A DNA stretch of 64,000 nt from Monocercomonoides exilis. Lineage: Eukaryota > Preaxostyla > Oxymonadida > Polymastigidae. The translations under genes were made by a program, and so were the position numbers. Below, piece after piece: positions 22,437 to 34,770 of this stretch (position 1 is the stretch's first letter; each line of letters begins with the position of its first letter). The DNA is taken from the NCBI GenBank assembly GCA_001643675.2, contig LSRY02000036.1:998501-1062500 (forward strand), given 5' to 3'. The notes below the pieces were generated by a model that ran no database searches, had not been told where the DNA came from, and saw nothing but the letters and a program-made list of their open reading frames with translations.

Positions 22437-24438
22437 GGGTTATAATTTTATCTTGACCTTTTTTTTATCAAGACCTTTTTTATAATTAATCATTAACTTT
22501 TCCCACAATTTCATATTTTTAAAGATTTTTAAGTTTATATATGAATTCAATAGATAAAAATAAATACATTTTGAAACAAACCCAATTTCGCATGGGGGGA
22601 GATGGGGGGGTTTAGCCCCTTCGTTGAACTTCTGTGTGGAATTGGAGGGTTACATGGGGAATAAAACCTTTTGTTTGTGAAAAATGTAATTTTTTGATTT
22701 TTTTTAAATTCATTTCAATTAAAAAAATAAAAAATTATTGTGATCTTAAAAATATTAATAAAAAAATGTAAATGGCAACAGAAATAAAATTAAAAGAAGG
22801 TCAGAAAAAATTACAGAGAGCAATGTCTTCACGCAAGTTCAGGAAATACCACAGTCGGTTGGAGTGAATTGCTCACATCGTTGTTGATGGAGTTGTTCGC
22901 ATTACGGATGCTATTAATTCCAAGGAATTCAGCCGAACAGGAATAAAGAACGCAGTTGGAGCTCTGAGAAAAGGAAGGCTGGTTGGTGAAGTTAGCAGAC
23001 CTGCAGCAGTAGTGGGTGAATAGGAACAAAGAGTTTTAGACATTATTCACATTGAAGCAAAGTCTGGAACATGTCTCACTTAAAAAAAACTAAAGAATTG
23101 GTTTGTTCAATTTTTATTAATATGTTTTAATCATTTGTTTTTCAGATAGAAAATGTTATAAACGACAACGATGATGAAGACGCAACATTTTCCGAAGTTT
23201 CAATGTCAGCCACGTATGGCTTTGCCAAGCGTCATCCTGAGATGATGACTGGAACGCCGAAGAATTTGGACATTAACAGACTGGCTGTTTCGTGCAGAAG
23301 TGTTTTTTAACCCTGGTATAAAACACTCGACGAGCTGCATGAAAAGTTCCATTGCAATTCAGCTTTGATTGTAAATGTCGATGAATCTTCAACGCGCGTT
23401 CCCACAGACTCAAAACGGCTTGTAGTTCATACAGCAGATTCAAAAGCAGGTTTTACGAAAGAACCACAGAGGATGATCAATTCAACATTCGTAGCAGCTG
23501 TTGCAGCGGACGGATATTCCTTTCCTTCTGTCATTTTGTGGCCAAGCGTAAACCTGCCAGATGAGCTGAAATGCCTGTTATCTCCAACGCTTGAGATATG
23601 GGCAAATGGAAGCGACTGGATGGATAACGAGTGCTTTAAAAGGCATGCTCTCACCGTTCTTCTACCTTCTGTCATCGAAAGAAGAAAGCGCATGTCACTT
23701 GAAAACGAACACATTCTTCTCCTTCTTGGTTCTCACACTTCTCGCGCAGATCCATCGATCTGGCGAGAATTCCAAAAGCAACAAGTCGACGTTTTAACCT
23801 TTGTGCCACACAGCACACACCTCTGTCAACCACTGGACAGAGGTGTGTTTGCTGTGTTCAAATCTGAACTGACAGACAAATTTGAGGCTCCATCTTCTTC
23901 TTCATCTTCCTCCAAACGAGCAGCAATTTCCGACGTTCTGCCTCAAGCCATCCACACTGCATTATCACCTTCTGTAATTCAGAAAGATTTCGTCTGCAGT
24001 GGTGTTCTGCACAATTCTTCTGGGCCAGTTCTTTTGAAACTTCCCGAATCTTCAATTTACACTCTTCCATCCCTAAGAAACAGATTCAACTTTTATGGAA
24101 AAGTGATAGCCGACGAAAATCTTTTAGAGAAATGGGAAAATCATTTGAAAATGAATATTGAAAGGGAAAATGAAATGGATGAAAAGGAGAAAGATGAAGT
24201 GAAGACTGTTGTGGATGAAAAGAAAAAAATAAAAAGAAAATTTCTTCATTTGAAAAACGATGATTCTGAAGATGAAAAGAAAGATAATTCATTAAATCGA
24301 GGTGAAGGAAAAAGGAAAGTTATTAGAAGAATTAATTCTGATTTTGTTTTCTTTTAATCATGTTGTTTTTTTTAATTTTTTTCACTTCATTTTTTTGGGT
24401 CAGAATAAAGAAAAAGGGCCAGGATAAAATAATAACCC
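22437..24438 (+). mobile_element. pogo/Tc5-like DNA transposon, 2.0 kb, decayed
   Basis: The terminal inverted repeats are about 45 nt. The left end reads GGGTTATAATTTTATCTTGA, and the right end is the inverse complement of GGGTTATTATTTTATCCTGG. TA lies immediately outside at 22,435-22,436 and 24,439-24,440, as expected for the Tc1/mariner/pogo class. The body holds a broken DDE_1-type transposase reading frame in the plus direction. The family normally pairs a helix-turn-helix (CENP-B/pogo-like) domain with a DDE_1 superfamily endonuclease. Confidence 0.8.
22829..24357 (+). pseudogene. DDE_1 (pogo/Tc5/jerky-like) transposase, inactivated
   Basis: An N-terminal helix-turn-helix-like part is readable at 22,835-23,080 ('INSKEFSRTGIKNAVGALRK') but is broken by in-frame TGA and TAG. 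A middle part, 23,160-23,350, contains 'YGFAKRHPEMMTGTPKNLDI' and is interrupted by an in-frame TAA at 23,308-23,310. The DDE domain from 23,365 is open for 330 codons. It shows 'VNVDEST'-type first Asp ('IVNVDESS', residue 6 of that frame) and 'THLCQPLDRGVFAVFKSEL' with the third acidic residue (158). The second catalytic Asp position, normally 'LLxDGHxSH', reads 'LLLLGSHTS', so Asp is replaced by Leu. Several stops plus a lost active-site residue mean it cannot encode an active enzyme. The Lys/Glu-rich C-terminal tail ends just inside the right terminal repeat. Confidence 0.8.
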
Positions 24439-24832
24439 TATTCATTTTCGAAATTGAATTATTCTTTTTCGAATTTGAATTATTTTTGGTGTATTATCTG
24501 AATCGAATAAGCTTTAAACAATTGTTTTCCAGGAATCAGTTCCATTTATTTGTTGTTTTGCCTTGCTTTTATTCAAAAGATATTTGAATTCTTGAGCACT
24601 TTATAAAGGATAAATAAAACAACTTTTTGCATAAAGATAATTTCAAAGCAGCTTCTGTTCTGCTCTGTAAACGAAATAAGACAGTAATAATAAAAGAACA
24701 AACTTTTGATTATCACTAAAAACTAAAATATTTGGAATTATAAAATAACCTGAAGAAATGAAATGTCTTAACATAATTTTTTTAAAACAATAATTTTTTT
24801 CAAATTTAAATTCATTTTCTTCTTTCTTAATT
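24439..24832. other. Intergenic, AT-rich
   Basis: The first ~60 nt are the older repeat copy described at 14,347-14,406 (inverted). The remainder shows no gene and is the 3' flank of the protease gene. Confidence 0.5.
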
Positions 24833-25699
24833 CTATTTTTCACAGCTCACATCACCTTCGAATGCGTTTCCTTCAACACTGCATTCATTTTTGCCGCGAA
24901 GCAACTTGAAGAATCCTCGATCACCCCATCCCTTCCCCCAAGAGTTAGCACAAAGCCAATAAGGCTTATTGTTCTCAACACCCCATCCAATGCATTTCAC
25001 AGCGTGATATCCCATCTTCAATGGAACTACATGATGATAAACCCCGCTTCGATAAAACATGAAATCAATGTACACGGCCATTCCAAATTCTACTGGACCT
25101 TTTGTGAAAATAGCCTCTTGAATCTCCGAACCATGGAGCTGCCGATAAGAATCGGCTTTATGACGAATGACAACAGAGCCATTTTTGCACTTTGACGAGC
25201 ATGATCCAGTTAAACCACATCCGCTCGTATATGGCATGCATTCTTCCGTTGTAATGCCCTTTTCTATTGCCCATTTCCAAGAAGTTTCAAACCGCCCACC
25301 ATTGCATCCCATATCTAATTCGTCGCACGATACAAGATCTTGAGGCGAAAGAACACCTTTAGAACATCCAACAATGTCGAATCTATCCGAAAGAACTTCT
25401 GTTAGCGCAAAAGCCCAACAAGATCCGCATTTCTTTTGGTCACGTATTGGATGAATTTTGTGGGGCCATTTTTCTCTTGAGTCAAATGTTGATGGTAGGT
25501 GATATGCTTCTTCATAAGGTTGGAAAACTTCATTAATTGGTTCTTGCATAAGCATTTCCCTTATTTGATTTATGCTCATCTTAGAAAACATGTTATCTTG
25601 AGCAACCCAACTGATAGATGGATTTGAATTAATAAATCGAACAATATCATCATCGCAAAAGCATCTGGTCAAAAAGCTTGCAAATAAAACAAAAAACAT
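24833..25699 (-). CDS. Papain-family (C1A) cathepsin B-like cysteine protease
   Basis: This is a single exon of 288 residues from 'MFFVLFASFLTRCFC', a signal peptide; a longer in-frame extension to 25,813 is less likely. The propeptide (about 17-70) includes 'WVAQDNMFSKMSINQIREML'. The mature enzyme has the oxyanion Gln88 in 'RDQKKCGSCWAF', catalytic Cys94, His232 in 'GYHAVKCIGWGVEN' and Asn252 in 'ANSWGKGWGDRGFF'. The 'MGCNGGRFETSW' motif and the Cys pattern follow cathepsin B. The long occluding loop with its His pair is absent, as in several protist cathepsin B-like enzymes, which predicts endopeptidase rather than dipeptidyl carboxypeptidase action. It is probably lysosomal or secreted. 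All key residues are present, in contrast to the relative at 10,049. Confidence 0.92.
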   Translation of the reverse strand: MFFVLFASFLTRCFCDDDIVRFINSNPSISWVAQDNMFSKMSINQIREMLMQEPINEVFQPYEEAYHLPSTFDSREKWPHKIHPIRDQKKCGSCWAFALTEVLSDRFDIVGCSKGVLSPQDLVSCDELDMGCNGGRFETSWKWAIEKGITTEECMPYTSGCGLTGSCSSKCKNGSVVIRHKADSYRQLHGSEIQEAIFTKGPVEFGMAVYIDFMFYRSGVYHHVVPLKMGYHAVKCIGWGVENNKPYWLCANSWGKGWGDRGFFKLLRGKNECSVEGNAFEGDVSCEK

Positions 25700-25813
25700 T
25701 ATTAAATATATAGTCAGATAAATGCAACGGTTTTTTGAGCAACAATAGAAATTCACACTACAGTTTTCTGCGAATTTTTCGAAACTTCTCAAAATCTTCA
25801 ATTGAATTTTCAA

Positions 25814-26843
25814 CCACTTTCTTTTTCTTCAAAGTTTGAATATTGATATTAAAAGTTTTTCAAAAAATAAAGAAATGAAAAGAAAATTTTCATTTTCTCA
25901 ATTTATCATTCTTTCTTTTCCATTCGCAAATCTAAGTTATATATCGTTAATGATCAATTCAAGAAAATGATTTTGAGTGTCAAGTTATTTTTATTGTTCA
26001 TTTATGAATTTGTAAAAATTAAACCAGAATAAAAAATAATACTAGGATAATAACTCATCATTGTTTGAATTTTTAAAATACTTTTCACAGACATCAACAT
26101 ACGCAGTTCTCAAAACAATTAGCAAAAAAAATTGCTCAAACAAACTTGAATAATTGAATGACTTAAAGTTACAGCACTTAATAAAGAAACCTTTTCTGCA
26201 TTTTTTCCTCACATTATGTTATGTCTTTAAAGAAAAAGCAACGAAAAATCCAACAAATTATTAAACAGAGAGAGGGAAATACAATCTCAATTAAAAATAA
26301 AAATAAAATTCTCATAAAAAATATATGTTAAAATACATCACAAAAGTTAAAAATAAATGTATTACAGAGTCAAATCATCTTCACAGACATTTCTCATATT
26401 CAACAACATAGAAATTCTAATGCTTTTCCTCCTTCGTTTGAAAAAAAGAAAGGAAAGAAAGAAAAGAATAAGAATAAGAATAAGAATAAGAAAAAGAAAA
26501 AGAAAAAGAAAAAGAAAAAGAAAAAGAAAAAGAAAAAGAAAAAGAAAACTGTCAAAACTCATTTGAAAAATCAAAACATAAAATAATCAAAAGTGAATGG
26601 ATAACTCTTTGTAAAATGCAAAGCAAATTTATATTCAATCATTACAGAACAAGGCAAGTCAACAGATCATTCTTAGTGGTGAGCATAAATTCGTTCAGGG
26701 GAGAACAATTATAAAAATATCTCAGGTTTATTGAATTGCTTTCAATAATCCCCTATCCACTCTCAATCATTTCTTGTGCAGTTGAAGGTATCACTTGTTA
26801 TGAGAAAGAGCAGATTTCTTGCCTCATCTATCAGCACATTGAC
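25814..26843. repeat. AT-rich spacer with GAATAA/GAAAAA microsatellite
   Basis: A hexanucleotide array runs from about 26,450 to 26,546, first (AATAAG)n and then (AAAAAG)n. The open frames across it (Lys/Arg-rich on plus, Leu/Phe-rich on minus) are products of the repeat. The rest is AT-rich with no supported gene. Confidence 0.75.
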
Positions 26844-29800
26844 TTAGAAATGAAAGTTGTCATCTGCATACCATTTATTCCAGAAATCTGATGTCAGTTC
26901 CCTGCTAAATCCAACAGAATAAAGATCTTTGGATAGTTGCGGTGTTTGCTCAGATTTACAAAGGAAAGCTATCAAGGTTTGTGAAGCTATCACTTGATAT
27001 CTGCACCCATCTTCATATTTGTATGGATAATCAATTTGTCGATCGTTCTTGTTTGCATGCACCCAGAGACAGTCACTTATCTGTGGAGGCAGTGAGCAAG
27101 CAGATGGCGAATCGAAGGAAGTCAACGGGACATAAAGGAGAGGAGAGTGAATCTCGTTTGAAATAAAACATCTTGCAAAATCAGATCGGCCGAAGAGAAT
27201 TTCGAAACAGGCTCGGAAGATTGTCTTATCTGGCAAAAAGGAGTCGTCTCTTGCTTCACTGCTCACAATGTGAATTAGCAAACGAAATGCTGCATAAAGG
27301 ATCTCGTTTTCGCATCCTGCAAATGCATAGCAGGAAGGGAAAATCGAGCAAGAGGGAACTGAAGAAGGCATTGCATCATCCGCTTTTAAATAATAAGTAC
27401 CTCCTTCGAAAACTGTGGACGCCTTCTTCATTTTCTGCTGGTAATTGTAAATTTCTGTGATGATGTTAGATGCTCGCTTAGCAGCTGAATGCAAGTTATC
27501 CATTCCGGCTGCACGAAAGCCAAAAGCTGAAACTGTAAAGCCGTCCATCGCATACAATGCACACAGCACGATTCGTGGGTGTGGGAACGAAGAAAGCTCA
27601 AGTGCTCTGGAAAATGTAGCACGCGAATAAAGTGGCCGCATTCTGAAATCGATTTCATATTTCTCTCCAAAAATTGACATGGCAGTTAATCCACTTTCAA
27701 CTTTGACCAAAGGATCAACAGGAATTGACAGCTCAACTGAGTTTATAATATTATCCATATAAGCTTTTTCTTCGTCTTCTTCTTCACATTCAGAAGAAGC
27801 ACAGACTTCTTTGAACAAAGTACTTCCTTGTTTAATCTTCTGATCCCCATTTGAACTGCTGCCTGCCTGTACACTTGAGAATTGATCTCTTTGAAGATAA
27901 CTTTGATTAGCAGATGTTTGCGGAATGTTGAAGCCAGCTTCTCTTTTAAGGTCTTCCATACGTCTCATTTCATTCTTAAGTTCTTCAAAAATAACACTGC
28001 TATTTTCTTTCACGTCGAATTTGCTCCAGTCTTCTTCTGAGTCAGTAGCTGATGCAGATGATGATGATGATGCCTCTATGTTGCTTACTGTGTCTTGCTT
28101 CTTCAGCTCTTCCAGCTTTTGTTCGAATGCTATCTTCCACACATCTGCATCTCCGTCAAATAGCATTGAAATGCATGACTGAACAATTGGATGTGTTTCA
28201 GAGGGATAAATCGCCACAGATGGTTCAGAGTGCATTGAATCTGGATTGTTGGAACAACTCCTATATGTGTAAATATATTGGTAATAAAAATATTTTTCGT
28301 CACACATGCAACACTCCTTCATTCTGGCTTTCCGTTTCTCGCCCCTCTCCTGCTCTGTCCATTCAAATGGGTATCTTCCGCACAGAAGTAAAGACAGCAC
28401 TCCAGCCACATCAGCAACACTATCATCCACAGCAGAAGCTGCCAACTTGCACAAAAATGAGCTAAATGTTTTCAGAGGGCTGTCGAATTTCTGCAGAATT
28501 CGAAAAGTCTTTTTATCTTCAAATGTTCTGAAATAAGGATTATTAAACATTTCGCAAAACTTAATTGGTTCAGAAGCATAACGCATCAGGAGATAAATGG
28601 AAGGCATAAGATATGGTTCCATCTTTGTAATTTCTTTGGTTGTTGCGGGCGACGACGAAGACAACGAGTGGGAATGCAAAGTACTAAGATTTATCAGCGT
28701 CTCAACAAACGGTGTTGTCAGCTGCACAATCCAGAATGCTTCTCTCCAACGGACACACTCAGCAACCACAGCCAAGCAAGGCATAATCAACTCCTCTGGC
28801 ACTTGTGGAATGGCAAGCACCAGGTCAGAAGCAATCCCCATCCGCGCCACTTTCAGCGCTGCCTCCTTTCGCCCTCTCACAAACCACCAGAGCACTCTCA
28901 GCAGATCTTTCAAGAAGCAGCTGCTGGGCAGCAATGCTTTCGAGGGCTTTGACAAACGCTGCTTGGCGATGCGGAAAATGATGGAGAGAAAAGGCGAATG
29001 GAAGAGAAAAGAGCAGATGGCCTGGTGGGCATACATGCTGCGTGAGTGGCGGAACAGCCACAGAAGAAGATTCAGACCTGACTGCGCTGTTTGTGGTTCA
29101 CTGAATATCAAAGAAAGTTGAAAGAAAAGTGAACAAAAAATGAATAGAATTTAAAATATTCAACAAAGAGAAGAAGAAAATAGAAAGAGTATTAAAATGA
29201 AGACAAGGCAAGCCTCAACAACAAAACAGCATTTGTCACTTCTTCTGAAAGTGACCAACTTTCTTTCAACGATTTTGGCAAAGGCTTTTTAACTTCTCCT
29301 TCTTTTTCTTTTTCTTTTGTTTCCTTTTCTTTGCCTGCTTTTTTGTTCATTTCATTATTCTGACTATAAACAGTGATCCAATCTATTATCTTTTGTGCTT
29401 TTCTTCTTATCTCTGCATTCTTCATTGTCAAAGCAAATCCTAAAAATGACTGCAGACATTTAAACACATTGACATCTATTTCTTTCTTATATTTTTGGTT
29501 TTCTTTGAAATTTTCTTTTTCTTTTTCTTTTTCTTTTTCTTCTGTCTGATCATTCAACGTTTCATCTGTTTGATCCTTTTTCTCTTTTGTCTCTTCTTCC
29601 TTTAACTCAGTTTCTTCTTTTGCTTCACTTTCTTTCGCTTCTTTTTCATCCTTTTCGTCTCTTTCATCCAATCCAACATCGTCTTCAGGGAGAAATCTTT
29701 CAATTGTATTCAAACAAGTCTCACAAAACAAATAAAACTGAGCATAGTTCTTTTTCCATTCTTCTTCCTTTTCTTCTTCTTCTTTCATTGTGTCTTGTAT

Positions 29801-29996
29801 TAAGGCTTCTATCCTTTTCTTTGAGCCATCACGATCGTTGTCTATCTTTTCCTTGTTTCTCCTTCTTTTCGTTTTCCTTTTCGTTTTCGTTTTCAATGCA
29901 ACTGCATCATTAGACTCAAACGTATCAGCTCGAACGGCTTTTGCTATCTGTGGATTATCTTCATAAATGTCATTATCATCCATAACATCGCTTTCT

Positions 29997-30028
<32 letters not shown>

Positions 30029-31659
30029 GTCTTCGTCTTCGTCTTTATCTTCTTCTTCATAATAATCGTCTTCTTCTTCTTCTTTTCTCTTTTTCCTTTC
30101 AATTTTCTTATAACTGGAAGAAGAAGAAGATGATGAGGAGGACTCAAACAAAGAAAATGCTTTTGATTCACCTTTTTGCTTATTTGAATTTTGTGATGAA
30201 GTCTTTGGTAAATCTTTTTTATTGTTTGAAGACGAGACAGACGAGGCTGAGGCAGAAGCAGAAGCAGAAGCAGAAGCAGAAGCAGTGCATTTCGGAGGAG
30301 GTGATTTGGATGCTGCTTTTCTGACTGAAGAAAAAGAAGAAGACGACGAAGACGAAGTCTTTGCAGAAGTAGGCGGAGACAAGCTGACTCCTCTTTTATT
30401 CGATGCAACAGGCGGAGGTGATTGAGATTTTGATGTTTTGTCATCTTTTCCTTTGCCTTTGCCATTCTCTTTGTTTTGCTTTTGCTTTTGCTGTGCTGGT
30501 GGAGGTGAGACAGAATGCTCCTTCTTTTCGTCTTTGATTGCATTTGCAGTGTTCTCTTGACTTTTCCCTTTCTGTCCAGTTTCTTCTGGCTTTTTCTGGT
30601 TGATGCTTGGTAAATCCACTTTTTGTGCTTTCTGCTGTTTTGAAGGCATTTCTTGTGGATTTCCTGACAAAACCATAACAGACGCTGAGGCAGAGGCAGA
30701 CGGAGAAACCTGAGGAGACGTAAGAAGAGATGCATGCGGTGATGTTGCAGATGCAATTAGAGATACTTTTGGAGGTGGAGAGCGAGATTTTGAAGAGCTT
30801 TTGAATGAACGTGAGGCAAATGAGCTTTGATCTGGTGGCGGAGATCTTCCCCTCCTTCTCTGCTGCGTCCTTATTTCTTCTTCAAAATAATGCGTTCGCT
30901 TCATCTCTTTCTCTATGCGTCTTGCAAGTCTTTCGAAAAACCCAATTTGAATCACTCCTGGAATAAATCTTGGGATTGATTCAATTAACACACTTAATTA
31001 ACAAAGAAATTTGTAAGTCTTAATTTTATTTCCAATGCAAAAGAATCATACCCAATCCCACGTATTCCCTCAATTGCACAAATGGGATTGTCAAACTGCA
31101 GTTAATACCAAAAAAATGCAAAAAGGACTTTCATTTCATGAATAATTAAATAAAACAAAACAAACATCAATAAGAGCATTGAAAATGAATGCAACTGCTT
31201 TTGGCTTAAGAGGCAATGAGTTTGGACAAAAGAGTCGAATAAGGTCCACTAAAATTTTAATTGATGCATTCTTGAAATAAATAATAACAAAAAACATCTA
31301 AAGGAAAAAAGTTGGAAAAATTACCGAAAGTTCTTTGTTCTCTCGTGAAAACGTTGAATCAACAAGAAATCGAATAAATGAGCTGTTTAAAAGATCTGGA
31401 AGCCGCCATAACGGATCTGAAATTTCAAAACGAAGTTTTCAATCAAAATCCATTTTATCGTTACCAAGATAATAAAAAAAGATCGAACCTTCTGAAACAA
31501 TTTTATGAATCGTTTGAAGATATTCCCAATATGGATATAATTCTTCTCTTGAAATATCATCCAATCTGCAAATTTCTTTCGGCAACTTTAAAATAATAAT
31601 AATAATAAACACCATATTGATGAATATAACTCTTTAGCACATACCCATGATAGCGACAT
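26844..31659 (-). CDS. Large ARM-repeat-like protein with long acidic/Ser insertion (about 1,450 aa)
   Basis: The eight exons are 31659-31645, 31585-31489, 31416-31325, 31270-31166, 31095-31052, 30992-29205, 29100-28306 and 28260-26844. Every junction is GT-AG and in phase, and the total is exactly 1,451 codons. The intron 28,305-28,261 (45 nt, a multiple of three) leaves the surrounding frame open and is easily read as coding. The N-terminal exons encode helix pairs ('IKILVDLIRLFCPNS', 'KAVAFIFNALIDF', 'ICAIEGIRGIGVLIESIP') like armadillo repeats. A low-complexity region follows (30,860-29,500: Ser/Pro, Ala-Ser, Glu/Asp and Lys runs). Helical repeats then resume ('LLRVLWWFVRGRKEAALKVA', 'LIMPCLAVVAECVRWREAFW', 'SSFLCKLAASAVDDSVADVA'). 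This overall pattern recalls importin-alpha-type ARM proteins, but no defining motif is present, so function is not assigned. The first 15-nt coding exon is the weakest part. Confidence 0.7.
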
Positions 31660-32151
31660 CTATTTTTAAATGTGGCAATCGAAATAAATAAATATTTATT
31701 TATTTAATAATTTTTTTCTGAAAATGAATACCCATATTATTCTTTTCAAAAACAGTTTTTCGTTTCGGATTTAAAGTTGTCTCAGGCCGTATAAATTTTG
31801 TGAAATCAATAAACTGATACTATTTTCGGTAAAAGGCAACATACAATGTTAACGAAATGACTTGCAGTTTTTGTGCATGAGATATTTTGGTTTCGTTTTT
31901 GGTGTTGCGGCTATTGAATTGCGATGCGAAATAAGCTCATTTGAACGAAATGGCTTCAGCCTGTTGCTTAAGGAAAAAGTTTTAGCCTCTTGTTTCTGTG
32001 TGTGAGCTGCACTTCATACTTGCAATTGCAAAATTTAAATTTTTTTTAATAAAAAACACAAATAAAATTTATAAATAATGAACAGATAATAAATTCGTGT
32101 TCATCAAAACAAAAATAAAATTCGATCAAATACATAATAAACAAAAATTTG
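31660..32151. promoter_or_regulatory. Divergent intergenic region
   Basis: 492 bp separate the proposed starts of the ARM-like gene (minus) and the SPRY-like gene (plus), so it should hold both promoters. I see no recognisable core element beyond AT-richness. Confidence 0.35.
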
Positions 32152-33726
32152 ATGGGATTGGATATTTCTGTTCCAGTTTCCGAAGACGAAAAAAAAATAA
32201 CTCTAACAGATGCAGAAATATTGAAGTTATATGGAATTGAAGATTTGTCGCTTTCGTTGGCAAAACAAAAATTTATTGTGGATTATTTGAGACATTCTGC
32301 AAAATCTCTTATTCATCTTGTTTCTACAAAATCAACCGATACCATTTCTGAAGCTGTAAGCAAATATTTTGAGTCATCGTTGGAGCAGGCGGATGATTAT
32401 GCTCGAGGGCTTGACGATAAGTTGCGTATGAAAATGAAGAATTGTTTTATGCGTCATTAAAAATGTTTACAAAAAATATATTATTTATCTTTATTGTTCA
32501 ATTGTTAATTCATACAAGGCGGAATCCAACAGGAAACAAATTTTGCTTCACTTGCCAAAAGATCAGATTTGAAAAACATGGAACAAAGATTAAAAAAATA
32601 TTCAATCAAGGTCTTTACTCGAAAGGGATTTATCCATTTTTATTTTTAGTAACACTTTTCTTTCCTTTTTTTGTAAACAAGAAAATTGAAGAAGTCCAAG
32701 AACAATTGAGCCAACTTACAATCGCTGTGAACGAACCATGGGATTTCAAGGAAACAGTTTGACATCCGCAACAAACTTATGTTGAAACATTTAACATTTT
32801 GAATTATTTACATCCTTTTTAAAATGTTTCTTTTTCTTTTTCCTTTCTTTCTTTCTTTTTTTTTTAAATCACGTCTTATCAAGGAAAGCGAAAATGAAGA
32901 TGATAACGAAGAAAGTGAAAAAGATGTAGATGGAAAAATAAAGGATAAAGAAGAATTAAAAGCTAAAGCAGATAAAAAAACTGACAGCTACAGCGAAGAA
33001 GAAACGACTTCATTGAGAATAAAGGAAAAGACTGAGAAGAAAGAACAGAGCAGTAAAGATGATACGAACTCAGAATCCTCAACCGATTCAAGTGACGCTG
33101 AGAAGTTCAGTGACGAAGATTCCTCTTCTTCAATACATTCTACGGATTCATCATCAGACGTAAAGCCAACTTCAAAGAAGAAGAAAGGAAAAAATGGAAC
33201 ATTTTTCCTTCCAAGCCCTTTGCCAAACATACAATTGGTTAAAAACACGGCTAGGTGGAATTCTGCTTCGCCTGCAACAATTCCTATTAACCCTCTTATT
33301 AAGTCTGGTATTTGGAAGTGCAAAGTTAAACTCGAAAACACATCATGTTGCACTTTTATCACAGGGATATGCTTGATGAAGTATCCATTGACATACAGCC
33401 TAACTGTTGTGCCAGGAGATGACAATCAAATAGCAATTTTCGAAACATTGGGAAAGTTGCGCCTGAATGGAAAAAATTTGCAATCACTTCCAATCACACC
33501 AGACAACACTTCAATTTCAACAATAGTGGACATGAAGAAAAAGCGAGCATATTTCTACGCAAACGGTGTTCTTTCGCCAGCGTATCTGGACAAACTTCCG
33601 AAAGAGTTGTACATCGGAGTTCGAGGATATGCATCAAATGGAATACAAACGGTCAAAACTATGAAGAAAATATCGAAAGTTGGTATTAACTCGAAAAAAC
33701 TTAAGGAAAAGATTAGTTGGTGTTAA
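32152..33726 (+). CDS. Coiled-coil protein with C-terminal SPRY-like domain
   Basis: Four exons: 32152-32443, 32519-32610, 32682-32756 and 32884-33726. All are in phase (GTTTTA, GTCTTT and GTTTGA donors) and give about 433 residues. The N-terminal 150 residues are helical ('AEILKLYGIEDLSLSLAKQK', 'DDYARGLDDKLRMKMKN', 'KKIEEVQEQLSQLTIAV'). A Ser/Asp/Lys-rich linker (about 155-265) follows. The last 170 residues have the strand order of SPRY/B30.2 folds: 'SGIWKCKVKLE', 'YSLTVVPGDDN', 'VDMKKKRAYFYANGVL' (the usual '...R.L.F..NG' strand) and 'LPKELYIGVRGYASNG'. SPRY domains mediate protein binding; the partner is unknown. Proteins of helical region plus SPRY-like tail are common in oxymonads and trichomonads. 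The domain call rests on pattern only. Confidence 0.65.
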
Positions 33727-34770
33727 AAAACTATGATATTTCATGTTAAATGCAACATTTAAATAGCTTTGAAAAGATTTTCTCAATGGAAAATTGTACA
33801 TAATCACAAAAGCATCTACAGGTCTTTTTGCAGAATTATGCATTTGCTGTTTATTTTCTGTTTATCTCTTTATCAATGATATCTTGCAGTTCAGAATTAA
33901 AGTAATTAAGTTTAAGATTTTGAGATGAATTTTGTTGGATTTTGAAGAGCGCTTCGGACGTGAAATGCTGGAGTGATGAGACATTTTCTTTAAAAATTTA
34001 TTTTTCTGCTCATTGCGTTTTGCTTTTCAATTCTTTTATATTTTAGTAATTCGAATTTTTTGGATAAATAAACTTTGAATATCTTCCTTCCTTCTTTTTT
34101 CCATTGAAATTAACAGATACCCTTTTATGAGCGTGCTATTCTGTTTTGAAAACTTTCGAATGCAGAAAAATGGGGTAAAATTTTTGCTATTGTGAAAAAA
34201 AACTGAGATTTATTTCAAACTTTTTCAGTCATCATATCATTTTAAATCAACCGTAACAATGCATAAAATTACAAAAAAATTCAAAAATTGAGAAATTTAT
34301 TTAGAAAATATTGAATGGAATAAAATTCATAAAGCAAAATCCATTTCCCCAAATTAAAGAAGCAACTATTTTTTCAAATAATGGACTTTTATGAACGTAC
34401 TTTCAAAATGTTATGCACAGGAAATTTCGTATGAAGAAAGCACCTCTTACAAATGTGAGGTTAACAACAACAACAACATAAAAAGAAAGAAAGAAAGAAA
34501 AAGAAAAGAAACAAAATCCTTTCAAAAAAATAAAATAAAATAAAATAAAAATAAAAGAGTAATATGTTAGTTTGCAATTTCTTTTTCTTTTTGATATCCA
34601 TAACAAACCATTCGTAAAACACCAACAAAGACTCAACTTATAATATCACAATGGTAATATTACAGAAAATCAAATGCTTCATTTTAACAAAATTGCTAGA
34701 AATATAATCCATAATTATATTATAAGTCTTAGATAAAAGCAGCTGACCAAACTACCAATTGATAATGAAT
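33727..34770. other. Intergenic between convergent genes
   Basis: AT-rich with short A-rich and (AAAG)n/(AAAAT)n runs at 34,478-34,555. No gene is supported. Confidence 0.6.

Noticed and set aside
26357-26574. Lys/Arg-rich and Leu/Phe-rich ORFs
   Set aside because: They are produced entirely by the AATAAG/AAAAAG microsatellite.
28261-28305. Coding sequence 'CDEKYFYYQYIYTY' within the ARM-like gene
   Set aside because: It is bounded by GTGTGA and TATAG, is AT-rich, and its removal joins the frame in phase, so it is read as a 45-nt intron.
29944-30756. 270-codon minus frame overlapping the ARM-like gene
   Set aside because: It is an alternative frame of the low-complexity insertion; the main frame joins cleanly to exons on both sides.
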